Assembly (NCBI GenBank): GCA_003489085.1
Contig: DNJM01000088.1
Coordinates: 1-7,377 of the forward strand
Origin: Lachnospiraceae bacterium
GTDB taxonomy: Bacteria; Bacillota; Clostridia; Lachnospirales; Lachnospiraceae
Direction: 5' to 3'
DNA length: 7,377 nt
The position numbers were made by a program, and so were the translations under genes. Positions 1 through 6,776 of this stretch are shown here, one piece after another (position 1 is the first letter of the stretch; each line of letters starts with the position of its first letter). The notes beneath the pieces are model-generated. The model had not been told where the DNA came from. It did no database searches and worked only from the letters and a program-made list of their open reading frames with translations.

Positions 1-1093
1 TCAGGCTGCCCTGGTACATTTCATTTGGGATATGCATATATTCATAGCACAGTTTTAAAAACGGCACATTTATCTGCAGATGTCCTATTGCCAGGATCAG
101 TCCGGAAACCCCGGATGCCATCGCGGTCACTGCACTGATATACTGCGTCACTGAGCCGACGCCAAAGGCTCCTCCATACGCCTTCATACAGACAAAGAGA
201 TACACTGCCGCAATAAAAATGTAGAACACGGCTGTGGATGCAGCTACGAGAAAACCCATACTTCCTCTCGCATACCTTGCCATCTTCCCACCTGGCATAA
301 AGCTCTTATCTGCTTTCATATATTTTTCGCTGAAATAGTCCTGCCGATACAGACGGATATCCATTGCATATTTCTTTTCCATAGCCAAACAGCCAAATGC
401 ACTGAAATACCGATTTCCTTTCCTTGCATCCTTTGCACATTTGGTCACATATGCCTCTGCCCGGTGTTCCAAAAGAGTGGAAGTCAGAAGCACGATAAGC
501 ATAAATGCCAGAAATCCCAGACCAAATGCTGGATGATTCAGTATGGTAAGCCTTCCTGCCGAGGCTGGAAGCTTTCTTGTAAATAGGGAAACGGTCAAGA
601 CCAGCGCCCCCAGGATCTGCATTAACGCTGTCACCAGCTCATCAAAATTATCTGAAATCTCTTTCAGTCCAAGGTTCCTCCAATTTCTGTTCTGCTCAAT
701 CTGTGCCCGTAGATCATGAGTTTCCGAGATATCTATCGAGCTAAAATCCATCGAGAGATCTTTCCTGGCATACATCATTGTCTCCTGGATGACCAGCTCC
801 GCCTGCACAACCTGCTTCCATCGTTCTGCCGCTGCTTTCAGAAAGGATACGGCTGCCGAGACAAGCAATAAGGTCAGCACATAGCGGAATAGGCGCTCCG
901 TACTCCGGGCGCCCGCCAGTTCATCGATGATCCGTGCCGAAAACCAAATCCCTGTATAAGGCAGAACCGCCCCTAAAACGGCTGCGGCCGTATAAGAAGC
1001 ATACATGGCCGGAGACTGTTTCCACCAGTTCCGGAAACCCCAGCAGTTCAGAAACCATAATTCTTTGTATCCATTCTTCCTATTCCCTTTCAT
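1..1093 (-). CDS. ABC exporter half-transporter B2, membrane part (3' end outside window), paralogue of B1
   Basis: The first 364 residues of an ABC half-exporter run off the left edge without a stop. They cover the permease domain and stop just before the ATPase domain, so no Walker motifs are in view. The protein begins MKGNRKNGYK and has hydrophobic segments near 28-52, 68-86, 152-172, 188-207, 278-302 and 304-336. Homology to B1 is plain: LPYTGIWFSARII (44-56), AAAERWK (87-93), LNHP (185-188), KAYGGAFGVG (304-313) and IPNEMYQGSL (355-364) all have counterparts at matching places. The ATG at 1093 gives a 14-nt overlap with A2 and a close AGGTGAG; it also matches the N-terminal length of B1 within about seven residues. 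By analogy with B1, an ATPase domain of roughly 255 residues should follow outside the window. It is the probable heterodimer partner of A2. Confidence 0.88.
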   Translation of the reverse strand, partial: MKGNRKNGYKELWFLNCWGFRNWWKQSPAMYASYTAAAVLGAVLPYTGIWFSARIIDELAGARSTERLFRYVLTLLLVSAAVSFLKAAAERWKQVVQAELVIQETMMYARKDLSMDFSSIDISETHDLRAQIEQNRNWRNLGLKEISDNFDELVTALMQILGALVLTVSLFTRKLPASAGRLTILNHPAFGLGFLAFMLIVLLTSTLLEHRAEAYVTKCAKDARKGNRYFSAFGCLAMEKKYAMDIRLYRQDYFSEKYMKADKSFMPGGKMARYARGSMGFLVAASTAVFYIFIAAVYLFVCMKAYGGAFGVGSVTQYISAVTAMASGVSGLILAIGHLQINVPFLKLCYEYMHIPNEMYQGSL

Positions 1094-2912
1094 CTGTCTC
1101 ACCTGCTTCCTTATAATACTGCCTCTGCACCTCAAATAATTCTGCATACCGCCCCCCTGCCGCAAGCAGTGTATCGTGGTTTCCTTCCTCTGCGATCCGT
1201 CCCTTCTCCAGCAGTATGATCCGGTCACAGAAACGGGTAGATGCCAATCGATGGGAAATAAATATCGAAGATTTCCCCTTTGACAGCTCATGGTAACGCT
1301 GGTAGATATCACTTTCCGCTATCGGATCCAGTGCTGCCGTAGGTTCATCCAGCACCAGAATCGGCGCATCCCGATATAGCGCTCTGGCCAGCATCAGCCG
1401 CTGCGTCTGTCCACCGGAGAATTCTACGCCATCCTCATTAACATCCCGTACCATCAGACTGTCGATCCCCTGCGGCAGCGAAGCCATCAGTTCTTTCAAT
1501 CCCGCCTGCTCCAGACAGCAGGCGGCTTTCACTCGATCTCCTCCGTCGATCTCCTGCGTCACATTTTCCTGCACTGATACCGGAAGCACGGAAAATTGCT
1601 GAAACACTGCTGAAAACAGCTTATAATATTCCTCCCGGTCAAATTCCCGGATGTCCGTTCCATTTAACAGTACCTGCCCTTCCGTCGGATCGTAGAAGCC
1701 GCACAGAATCTTGATCAGTGTCGTCTTCCCTGCCCCGTTCATTCCAACGATCGCCAGTTTTTCTCCTGGATGGAGAATCAGATTCATATGCTCCAGAATA
1801 TTTGTTTTGCTTCCCGGATAACGATAGGATACGTCCCTCAGCTCAAGTGTATAACTGCCATCTACATCCGGCTGAACCGGTATTCCTCCCCCAAAGTAAA
1901 ATGGTTCCGGTATCTCCATAAATTCCCGCAGCTGGCTGAGCTCCAGACTCTGCTGATGCAATGTCGTCATCTGATTCAAAATCCCCGTGATCCAGGTCGT
2001 AAAACCTCCTGCTGCCGTAAAATACAGCAGAAACTCTGCTGCACTCAGGCTCTGCTGCAGTGTCATATGGAGCAGATATGCATAGATGATCCCGTTTCGC
2101 AGGAACGCCAGCAAAATATCCACTATATTTCCCCAGAGATACTTTTTCTGCTTTTTCACCTGGAAGGCATGATACAGCCGATACCATTTCTCATGCAATT
2201 CCAGCAGCCACCCCTGCATTCCGAACAAACGAATGTCCTTGGCAAATTCCCGCATACCGGATTTCTGTGCAATATAATACATTCTGTGTAAATATCCGGC
2301 TTCTTCCTCCTTATGCCGATACCCCCAGCTGTTGATTCTCTTTCCTGCCACATATCCAGTTACTGCCGTCAGCACCGTTGCCAGAATGATCACCGGATCC
2401 ACAGAAGACAACAGTGCCAGATAAATCAGAAATCCGATTCCATTTTGCAATAACTCAATGAGTGTCTTCCAGACAGCTTCCGTTGCGGATCTGTTATCGC
2501 TCGTGATGCGCTGCACCTTTTCTGCATAATCCCAGAATTCCTGACGATCCAGCCGGCAATAGGAGGTACGCGCCATTTTCTCATTAAACGCCAATACCAA
2601 AAAGACTCTGACACTGATCCTGCCAAACTGCTGATTGCAGGCCACATAAGAATACAATGCCTTGACCAGCATCAATGCCGTGACAAATCCTACGATCTGC
2701 ATCACCAGCACCGAAAGCGGTTCTCCCACTTCCAGGCTCCCCAGGATGACAGGAACCGTAAAAAGCTCCAGCAGATTTGCCGCTACGACCAGAACCACCT
2801 CTAATGACGCATACCCCAGTACACTCTTGCAATGCTTCCAGGCAGCTTTCACCATAAACATACTGTTGCTCCACATCCCATAACGGGTGCGTCCCTCTTT
2901 CTCAGGATACAT
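1080..2912 (-). CDS. ABC exporter half-transporter A2 (fused permease and ATPase), paralogue of A1
   Basis: 610-residue ABC half-exporter, clearly a paralogue of A1: the two align without gaps through the whole ATPase domain. The membrane domain covers about residues 28-318, with hydrophobic segments near 31-60, 68-90, 152-188 (two), 260-283 and 290-315. The ATPase domain (about 354-601) has A-loop Tyr365, Walker A GMNGAGKTT (390-398), Q-loop Gln438, signature FSGGQ (498-502), Walker B ILVLDE with Glu523, and switch His554. It shares with A1 the N-terminal YGMWSN motif, the coupling-region INSWGYRH (193-200) and FAKDIRLFGMQ (223-233), while the first two membrane segments differ widely. This fits different substrates handled by a common engine. 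The ATG at 2912 follows AAGGAGG by 8 nt. The 3' end overlaps B2 by 14 nt, mirroring the A1/B1 junction. The likely partner is B2; mixing with B1 cannot be excluded. The substrate is unknown. Confidence 0.93.
   Translation of the reverse strand: MYPEKEGRTRYGMWSNSMFMVKAAWKHCKSVLGYASLEVVLVVAANLLELFTVPVILGSLEVGEPLSVLVMQIVGFVTALMLVKALYSYVACNQQFGRISVRVFLVLAFNEKMARTSYCRLDRQEFWDYAEKVQRITSDNRSATEAVWKTLIELLQNGIGFLIYLALLSSVDPVIILATVLTAVTGYVAGKRINSWGYRHKEEEAGYLHRMYYIAQKSGMREFAKDIRLFGMQGWLLELHEKWYRLYHAFQVKKQKKYLWGNIVDILLAFLRNGIIYAYLLHMTLQQSLSAAEFLLYFTAAGGFTTWITGILNQMTTLHQQSLELSQLREFMEIPEPFYFGGGIPVQPDVDGSYTLELRDVSYRYPGSKTNILEHMNLILHPGEKLAIVGMNGAGKTTLIKILCGFYDPTEGQVLLNGTDIREFDREEYYKLFSAVFQQFSVLPVSVQENVTQEIDGGDRVKAACCLEQAGLKELMASLPQGIDSLMVRDVNEDGVEFSGGQTQRLMLARALYRDAPILVLDEPTAALDPIAESDIYQRYHELSKGKSSIFISHRLASTRFCDRIILLEKGRIAEEGNHDTLLAAGGRYAELFEVQRQYYKEAGETDERE
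1098..1104 (-). promoter_or_regulatory. Probable ribosome binding site of B2, inside the A2 coding region
   Basis: AGGTGAG on the minus strand, 4 nt before the ATG at 1093. The spacing is short and the match is weaker than at the other three junctions. The AAGGA further upstream, homologous to the site used by B1, is 14 nt from the ATG and probably too far. Expression of B2 may rely on coupling to A2 translation. Confidence 0.5.
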
Positions 2913-2920
2913 TTATACTC

Positions 2921-2927
2921 CCTCCTT
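2921..2927 (-). promoter_or_regulatory. Ribosome binding site of A2
   Basis: AAGGAGG on the minus strand, whose AA belongs to the TAA stop of B1, 8 nt before the ATG at 2912. No promoter is visible in the 13-nt gap, so A2 is read from the same transcript as B1. Confidence 0.8.
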
Positions 2928-4812
2928 ATTGATAATACTGTGCCTGTGCCATCCAAAGCGCTGCATATTTCCCTTTTTCCTCCGCAAGGAGTGTTTCATG
3001 GCTTCCCTGCTGTATCACACTGCCCTGATCAAATACCATAATCTCATCGCAGAACCGACAGGAGGAGAGTCTGTGACTGATATAGATTGCAGTCTTATCC
3101 CCAACCAACTCACTGAATCTGGTATAGATCTCTGCCTCTGAAATCGGATCCAGGGCCGCCGTCGGTTCATCCAGAATAATAAAGGGCGCATCCTTGTAAA
3201 GTGCTCTGGCAATAGCGATCTTCTGTTCTTCACCGCCGGACACCTCTACACCGCGGCTGTCAAAATCCTTATACAGGCAGGTATCCATTCCCTCCGGCAT
3301 GTGCAGGAGGCGTTCTTCAAAACCTGCCTTTGCCAGACAGTCCTTTGCCCTGTCTGCATCATACCCGGCTCCTGCTGCCACATTCTGCCCCAGTGAGAAG
3401 GCCAATAGCTTAAAATCCTGAAATACAACGGAAAAAATAGACAGATATTCCCGATAATTATATTTCCGGATATTAATGCCATTCAGCAGAATTTCTCCTT
3501 CTGTAGGATCATACAGCCGCGCCAGCAGCTTGATAAATGTCGTCTTACCAGAACCATTCTCACCTACGACTGCCATTTTCTTTCCAATTTCAAACCGCAG
3601 GGAAACATGGCGCAATGCATATGTGTCACTGCCCGGATATTTAAAGGATACATCGCGGAACTCAATCTCATACTTTCTGTCGTTCCGCTTTTCAACCGAA
3701 AGGCTGCCCTGATACATCTCATTGGGAATATCCAGAAACCGGAACGGCGGCTTGAGGAATTCCGCATTCGTCCGCAGCCTGCTCAATCCCTGGAATATAT
3801 TTGTCAAGGCCTCCGCCATCCCGGTGATGGTCCCCACATACTGCGTCACCATACCAACACCAAAGGCGCCGCCGTAGGCTTTTAATCCGACAAAGACATA
3901 CGTCAGCCCGATCAGAAGTCCGGATACTCCTGCTGAAGAAGCCTTCAGCCACCCAATGCTGCCCCTTGACAGCACCGCCAGTCTTCCTTTCGTTGTAAAT
4001 ACCGTTGCCTTGTGCACATAGGAATCCCAGATTCGTTCCTGCTCATACAATCTGCTGTCCAGCGCCCGCTCCTTCTCCGCTACCGCTGTCGAATAGAATG
4101 CGCTGCTCCGATTTCCGAACAGGATGTCTTCCGATCCCGCCTCAGCGAAATACGCATCTGCACGCGCAAATAGGAATGCAGACAGAAACAGAAGCAGTAC
4201 CATGACGGCTGCCGCAGCCAGCCCGATCAGCGGGTGATTCAGAAGAGTAAGGGGTCCTTTTCCTTCCGGTACCCGGCTGGTAAAGAAGGATACGGTCAAT
4301 GCAAAAGCTCCCAGCAGCTGCGCAGCTGCCGTCAGCAGCGGCTCAAACATGTATGGAATCAGATACAGTCCCAATCCGCTGAAGCTGTTCTGCCGAATCA
4401 TTGCATATAGCTCATGTGTCGAGGGCCGATCCATGGCTTCGAAATCCATACATAGAAATTTTTTAGAATATAATTCTTGTGATTTATGATAACAGCCTGC
4501 CTGTACTGCATTCTTCCATCGTTCTGCCGCTGCCCGCATAATCGACAACAGCGCAGCTACAATGAGCAGAGACCAGATATTCTGCAATAAGCGATCCATA
4601 TTCCGGTTTCCCGCCAGCTCATTGATAATTCTGGCGGAGAACCAGATCCCGGTATACGGCAGCGCAGCATTCAGCACGGCATATAGTGCACTGGAAAGGA
4701 AGCGATCCGGAGCAATCCTCCACCAGATTCTGACTGCGCGCCAGTTCAAAGAAGCTGCCTCCCGGAGCGGCATCTGCTTCATCTCTTTATTTGTCTTTCT
4801 TTTCTTCTTCAT
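2926..4812 (-). CDS. ABC exporter half-transporter B1 (fused permease and ATPase)
   Basis: 628-residue ABC half-exporter, the probable heterodimer partner of A1. A basic N-terminus (MKKKRKTNK) precedes hydrophobic segments near 36-60, 75-97, 149-178, 194-217, 285-310 and 312-340. A hydrophilic loop around 179-192 separates the third and fourth. The ATPase domain (about 382-625) has A-loop Tyr392, Walker A GENGSGKTT (417-425), Q-loop Gln465, Walker B FIILDE with Glu549, and switch His580. Its signature is VSGGE (524-528) rather than LSGGQ, whereas both A-type proteins keep SGGQ. The catalytic Glu is present, so it is not the usual Walker B-degenerate partner. The start at 4812 rests on a strong AAGGAGG and gives a 26-nt overlap with A1. 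The TAA stop contributes to the ribosome binding site of A2, 13 nt downstream. It resembles B2 much more than A1, sharing for example LPYTGIWFSARII (51-63) and KAYGGAFGVG (311-320). The substrate is unknown. Confidence 0.93.
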   Translation of the reverse strand: MKKKRKTNKEMKQMPLREAASLNWRAVRIWWRIAPDRFLSSALYAVLNAALPYTGIWFSARIINELAGNRNMDRLLQNIWSLLIVAALLSIMRAAAERWKNAVQAGCYHKSQELYSKKFLCMDFEAMDRPSTHELYAMIRQNSFSGLGLYLIPYMFEPLLTAAAQLLGAFALTVSFFTSRVPEGKGPLTLLNHPLIGLAAAAVMVLLLFLSAFLFARADAYFAEAGSEDILFGNRSSAFYSTAVAEKERALDSRLYEQERIWDSYVHKATVFTTKGRLAVLSRGSIGWLKASSAGVSGLLIGLTYVFVGLKAYGGAFGVGMVTQYVGTITGMAEALTNIFQGLSRLRTNAEFLKPPFRFLDIPNEMYQGSLSVEKRNDRKYEIEFRDVSFKYPGSDTYALRHVSLRFEIGKKMAVVGENGSGKTTFIKLLARLYDPTEGEILLNGINIRKYNYREYLSIFSVVFQDFKLLAFSLGQNVAAGAGYDADRAKDCLAKAGFEERLLHMPEGMDTCLYKDFDSRGVEVSGGEEQKIAIARALYKDAPFIILDEPTAALDPISEAEIYTRFSELVGDKTAIYISHRLSSCRFCDEIMVFDQGSVIQQGSHETLLAEEKGKYAALWMAQAQYYQ

Positions 4813-6637
4813 GCCCGATCTCCTCCTTATAATACTGCCGCTGCACTTCAAATAATGCTGCATAGGATCCTCCTGCTTCCACCAGTGTTTCATGGGTTCC
4901 TTCTTCTTTGATCTCCCCACCGCTTAAAAGAATAATCCGATCACAAAACCGGGTAGACGCCAGGCGATGTGAAATAAATATGGAACTCTTCCCCTGTGAC
5001 AGCTGGTGATATCTCAGGTAAATATCACTTTCCGCCAACGGATCCAGCGCAGCCGTCGGCTCATCCAGAACCAGTACTGGCGCATTCCGATAGAGTGCTC
5101 TCGCCAGCAGCAGACGCTGCACCTGCCCTCCTGAAAATTCCACCGCATCATCAAACACTTTTCTCTCCAGATGGGTATCAATCCCCTGTGGCAGCGATTT
5201 GATCTTTTCAGACATTCCTGCCTGCTTCAGGCATTCCCATACTCTGTTCCGGTCGACCTGGTCCGTCTGCTGTGCAATATTTTCTGCCAGCGTGGCCGCC
5301 ACCAGAGAATGCTGCTGGAATACCGCTGCAAACAATCTGTAATACTCTTTACGGTTATACTGGCGAATATCCTGCCCATTTAACAGGACCTGCCCTTGCG
5401 TCGGATCAAGGAATCCGCACAAAATTTTGATCAAAGTTGTTTTCCCGGCGCCGTTAATCCCCACGATCGCCAGCTTTTCCCCCGGATGCAGTATCAGATT
5501 GATATGCCGCAATGTATCCTGCTCTGCCCCTGCATATCGATAGGATACGTCACGCAATTCCAGTGTCCAGGATGCTCCTTCCTCCGCTGCAATCGGCAGT
5601 CCCCCTTCAAGCTGGAACGGCTCCGGATACTCCAAAAATTCTCTTACCTCACAAATCTCCAGACTTTGCCTGTGCAGCTCGGTCAGCTGATTTAAAATAC
5701 CGGTTACCCATTCTGCAAATCCTCCTACTGCTGTAAAATACAACAGAAACTGTGCCGCACTCAAATGCTGCTCCAATACCATCTGCAGCAGATACAGATA
5801 AGCAACGCCATTCCGCAGGAGGGTCAGCAGCATATCCACTGCATTTCCCAGGAAATATTTCTTCTGCGCCTTTATCTGAAATGCCTGAAACATCTGATAC
5901 CACTTTCCGTACAGCTCCAGCAGCCACTCCTGCATCCCGAACAGACGAATATCTTTGGCAAAGGCCCGATCCGATGCCTTACTCCGGATATAACCAAGGC
6001 GGTGCACATATTCTGCCTCTTCATCCCGATGCCGATATCCCCAGCTATTGATCCATTTACTGAAGAAATACCCTGCCGCTGCCGTCACCGTGATGACTAC
6101 AATGATCAAGGGCTCTACATTTGCCAGGAGCACAAGATAAATTATAAAACCGATCAGATTCTGCAGCAGTGTCGTCAAAGTCTTCCAGGCTGCCTGCAGT
6201 GTTGCCGCATCTCCATCTATGGTACTCATTGACTTTTCCATACGGTTCCATACCTCTGGTCCATTCAGATTCTCATAGGAGGTACTTCCAATCTTACGCA
6301 TGATCGCATAGCAAATTTCCATCCGGATCTCCATCCGGCCAAACATGGTATTGCTCTGTACATACATAAGCAAAGAACGGACCACCGTCAGTAACAATGC
6401 AAAGACTGCCGTATAACCTAAAAATTGTTTCAATGTTCCTCCCGATTCCAATACGGCAAGAACTGCCGGAGCAAAGTAAAGCCCCAGAAGGCTCACCGCT
6501 ACGGAAAGCAGAACCTCCATCAAAGCATAACCCAGTACGCTTTTGCAATATTTCATAGCCTGCGCTATCATAAAGCGGGTATTGCTCCACATCCCATAGG
6601 ATGACCTGTTCTTCTGCTTTCTATTTTGAACTTTCAT
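4787..6637 (-). CDS. ABC exporter half-transporter A1 (fused permease and ATPase)
   Basis: 616-residue ABC half-exporter of the type IV fold (COG1132, MdlB-like), expected to act in the cytoplasmic membrane as a dimer, probably with B1. The membrane domain covers about residues 30-320, with hydrophobic segments near 33-63, 71-92, 156-193 (two), 262-285 and 293-318. The ATPase domain covers about 357-603 and is complete: A-loop Tyr368, Walker A GINGAGKTT (393-401), Q-loop Gln441, signature FSGGQ (501-505), Walker B VLVLDE with catalytic Glu526, D-loop and switch His557. The ATG at 6637 is chosen because AGGAGG lies 9 nt upstream and because its N-terminus (YGMWSN about 15 residues in) lines up with A2; the frame stays open to 6814 but that extension overlaps the kinase gene. 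No C39 peptidase domain precedes the permease, so it is not a leader-cleaving peptide exporter. First gene after the regulatory gap; its 3' end overlaps B1 by 26 nt. The substrate is unknown. Confidence 0.93.
   Translation of the reverse strand: MKVQNRKQKNRSSYGMWSNTRFMIAQAMKYCKSVLGYALMEVLLSVAVSLLGLYFAPAVLAVLESGGTLKQFLGYTAVFALLLTVVRSLLMYVQSNTMFGRMEIRMEICYAIMRKIGSTSYENLNGPEVWNRMEKSMSTIDGDAATLQAAWKTLTTLLQNLIGFIIYLVLLANVEPLIIVVITVTAAAGYFFSKWINSWGYRHRDEEAEYVHRLGYIRSKASDRAFAKDIRLFGMQEWLLELYGKWYQMFQAFQIKAQKKYFLGNAVDMLLTLLRNGVAYLYLLQMVLEQHLSAAQFLLYFTAVGGFAEWVTGILNQLTELHRQSLEICEVREFLEYPEPFQLEGGLPIAAEEGASWTLELRDVSYRYAGAEQDTLRHINLILHPGEKLAIVGINGAGKTTLIKILCGFLDPTQGQVLLNGQDIRQYNRKEYYRLFAAVFQQHSLVAATLAENIAQQTDQVDRNRVWECLKQAGMSEKIKSLPQGIDTHLERKVFDDAVEFSGGQVQRLLLARALYRNAPVLVLDEPTAALDPLAESDIYLRYHQLSQGKSSIFISHRLASTRFCDRIILLSGGEIKEEGTHETLVEAGGSYAALFEVQRQYYKEEIGHEEEKKDK
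4822..4828 (-). promoter_or_regulatory. Ribosome binding site of B1, inside the A1 coding region
   Basis: AAGGAGG on the minus strand, 9 nt before the ATG at 4812, formed by the Lys-Glu-Glu codons near the C-terminus of A1. It supports a start at 4812 over the upstream in-frame ATG at 4920 and the later one at 4782. Since it lies within A1, translation of the two genes is probably coupled. Confidence 0.8.
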
Positions 6638-6646
6638 TCTGCTCTT

Positions 6647-6652
6647 CCTCCT
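6647..6652 (-). promoter_or_regulatory. Ribosome binding site deciding the start of A1
   Basis: AGGAGG on the minus strand, 9 nt before the ATG at 6637. It fixes the start of the first transporter gene against a much longer in-frame ORF that would begin at 6814 inside the kinase gene. Confidence 0.85.
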
Positions 6653-6673
6653 GTTCTGTGCTGCATTGCTTAT

Positions 6674-6682
6674 TTTATACCA
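6674..6682 (-). promoter_or_regulatory. Extended -10 promoter element for the exporter operon
   Basis: The minus strand reads TGGTATAAA, i.e. a TG dinucleotide, one base, then TATAAA (6679-6674), close to the extended -10 consensus TGnTATAAT. The hexamer 17 nt upstream (6702-6697, CATCCG) does not resemble TTGACA, so the promoter probably depends on an activator. This fits the direct repeats, whose proximal copy ends 9 nt upstream of that -35 position. Transcription would start near 6667, giving a leader of about 30 nt before gene A1. Predicted from sequence only. Confidence 0.6.
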
Positions 6683-6695
6683 TAAAATACCCCTG

Positions 6696-6709
6696 CCGGA
6701 TGCATCCGG
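6696..6709. repeat. 14-bp perfect palindrome in the -35 region
   Basis: CCGGATGCATCCGG is a perfect, loop-free inverted repeat lying between the direct repeats and the -10 element, covering the expected -35 position. It could be an operator for a dimeric DNA-binding protein or be fortuitous. No T-run follows on either strand, so it does not look like an intrinsic terminator. The CCGG on its right side touches the end of the proximal direct repeat. Confidence 0.5.
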
Positions 6710-6742
6710 GGACGAATTGCATCTTGCAGGGGATGAATTGCA
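6708..6742 (-). promoter_or_regulatory. Paired direct repeats, candidate LytTR response-regulator binding site
   Basis: Read on the minus strand, GCAATTCAT (6741-6733) and GCAATTCGT (6720-6712) are separated by exactly 12 nt. The repeat extends to 14 nt in both copies (TGCAATTCRTCCCC), differing at one base, with a period of 21 bp, so both copies face the same side of the helix. The 9-N12-9 geometry and the CAnTT core match the known layout of AgrA and ComE sites (ACAGTTnnn-type repeats), which are bound by LytTR-domain regulators. The pair sits upstream of the -10 element for gene A1 and just after a kinase gene whose class partners with LytTR regulators. The repeat is seen directly; the binding protein is inferred. 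Confidence 0.7.
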
Positions 6743-6776
6743 ATATAAAGCAACAGCAAAAAGGGTGCTTACGGCT

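Noticed and set aside
1770..2291. Plus-strand ORF of 173 codons opposite A2, and a similar 155-codon one opposite A1 (5765-6232)
   Set aside because: Both are antisense shadows of the same homologous segment of the two A genes. They show no recognisable domain, are Cys/Gln/His-rich in the manner of antisense frames, and conflict with well-supported minus-strand genes.
2926..4782. Later B1 start at the ATG at 4782, just after the A1 stop
   Set aside because: Possible, and it would avoid the overlap, but the preceding sequence (AAAGAG) is a weaker ribosome site than the one before 4812.
4813..4920. In-frame extension of B1 starting at the ATG at 4920
   Set aside because: It lies deep inside A1 coding sequence, no good ribosome site was noted, and B2 has no matching extension. 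The ATG at 4812 has AAGGAGG 9 nt upstream.
4787..6637. A1 as a C39 peptidase-containing (PCAT) bacteriocin exporter
   Set aside because: The N-terminus goes directly into the membrane domain after about 30 residues, with no Cys/His peptidase domain.
6634..6666. 10-codon leader ORF (MQHRTGGRAE) whose TGA overlaps the A1 ATG
   Set aside because: Its ATG would sit at the predicted 5' end of the transcript with no room for a ribosome site, and its codons are mostly the Shine-Dalgarno region of A1. Probably chance.
6679..6723. Short minus-strand ORF (about 15 codons) in the kinase-A1 gap, considered as a pheromone precursor
   Set aside because: It has no ribosome site, overlaps the -10 and the repeats, and lacks leader or Cys/Gly-Gly features.
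6708..6742. Interpretation of the repeats as classic VirR boxes (CCCAGTTnTnCAC)
   Set aside because: The spacing fits but the sequence does not match the VirR consensus in either orientation; the CAnTT core of AgrA/ComE sites is the better comparison.
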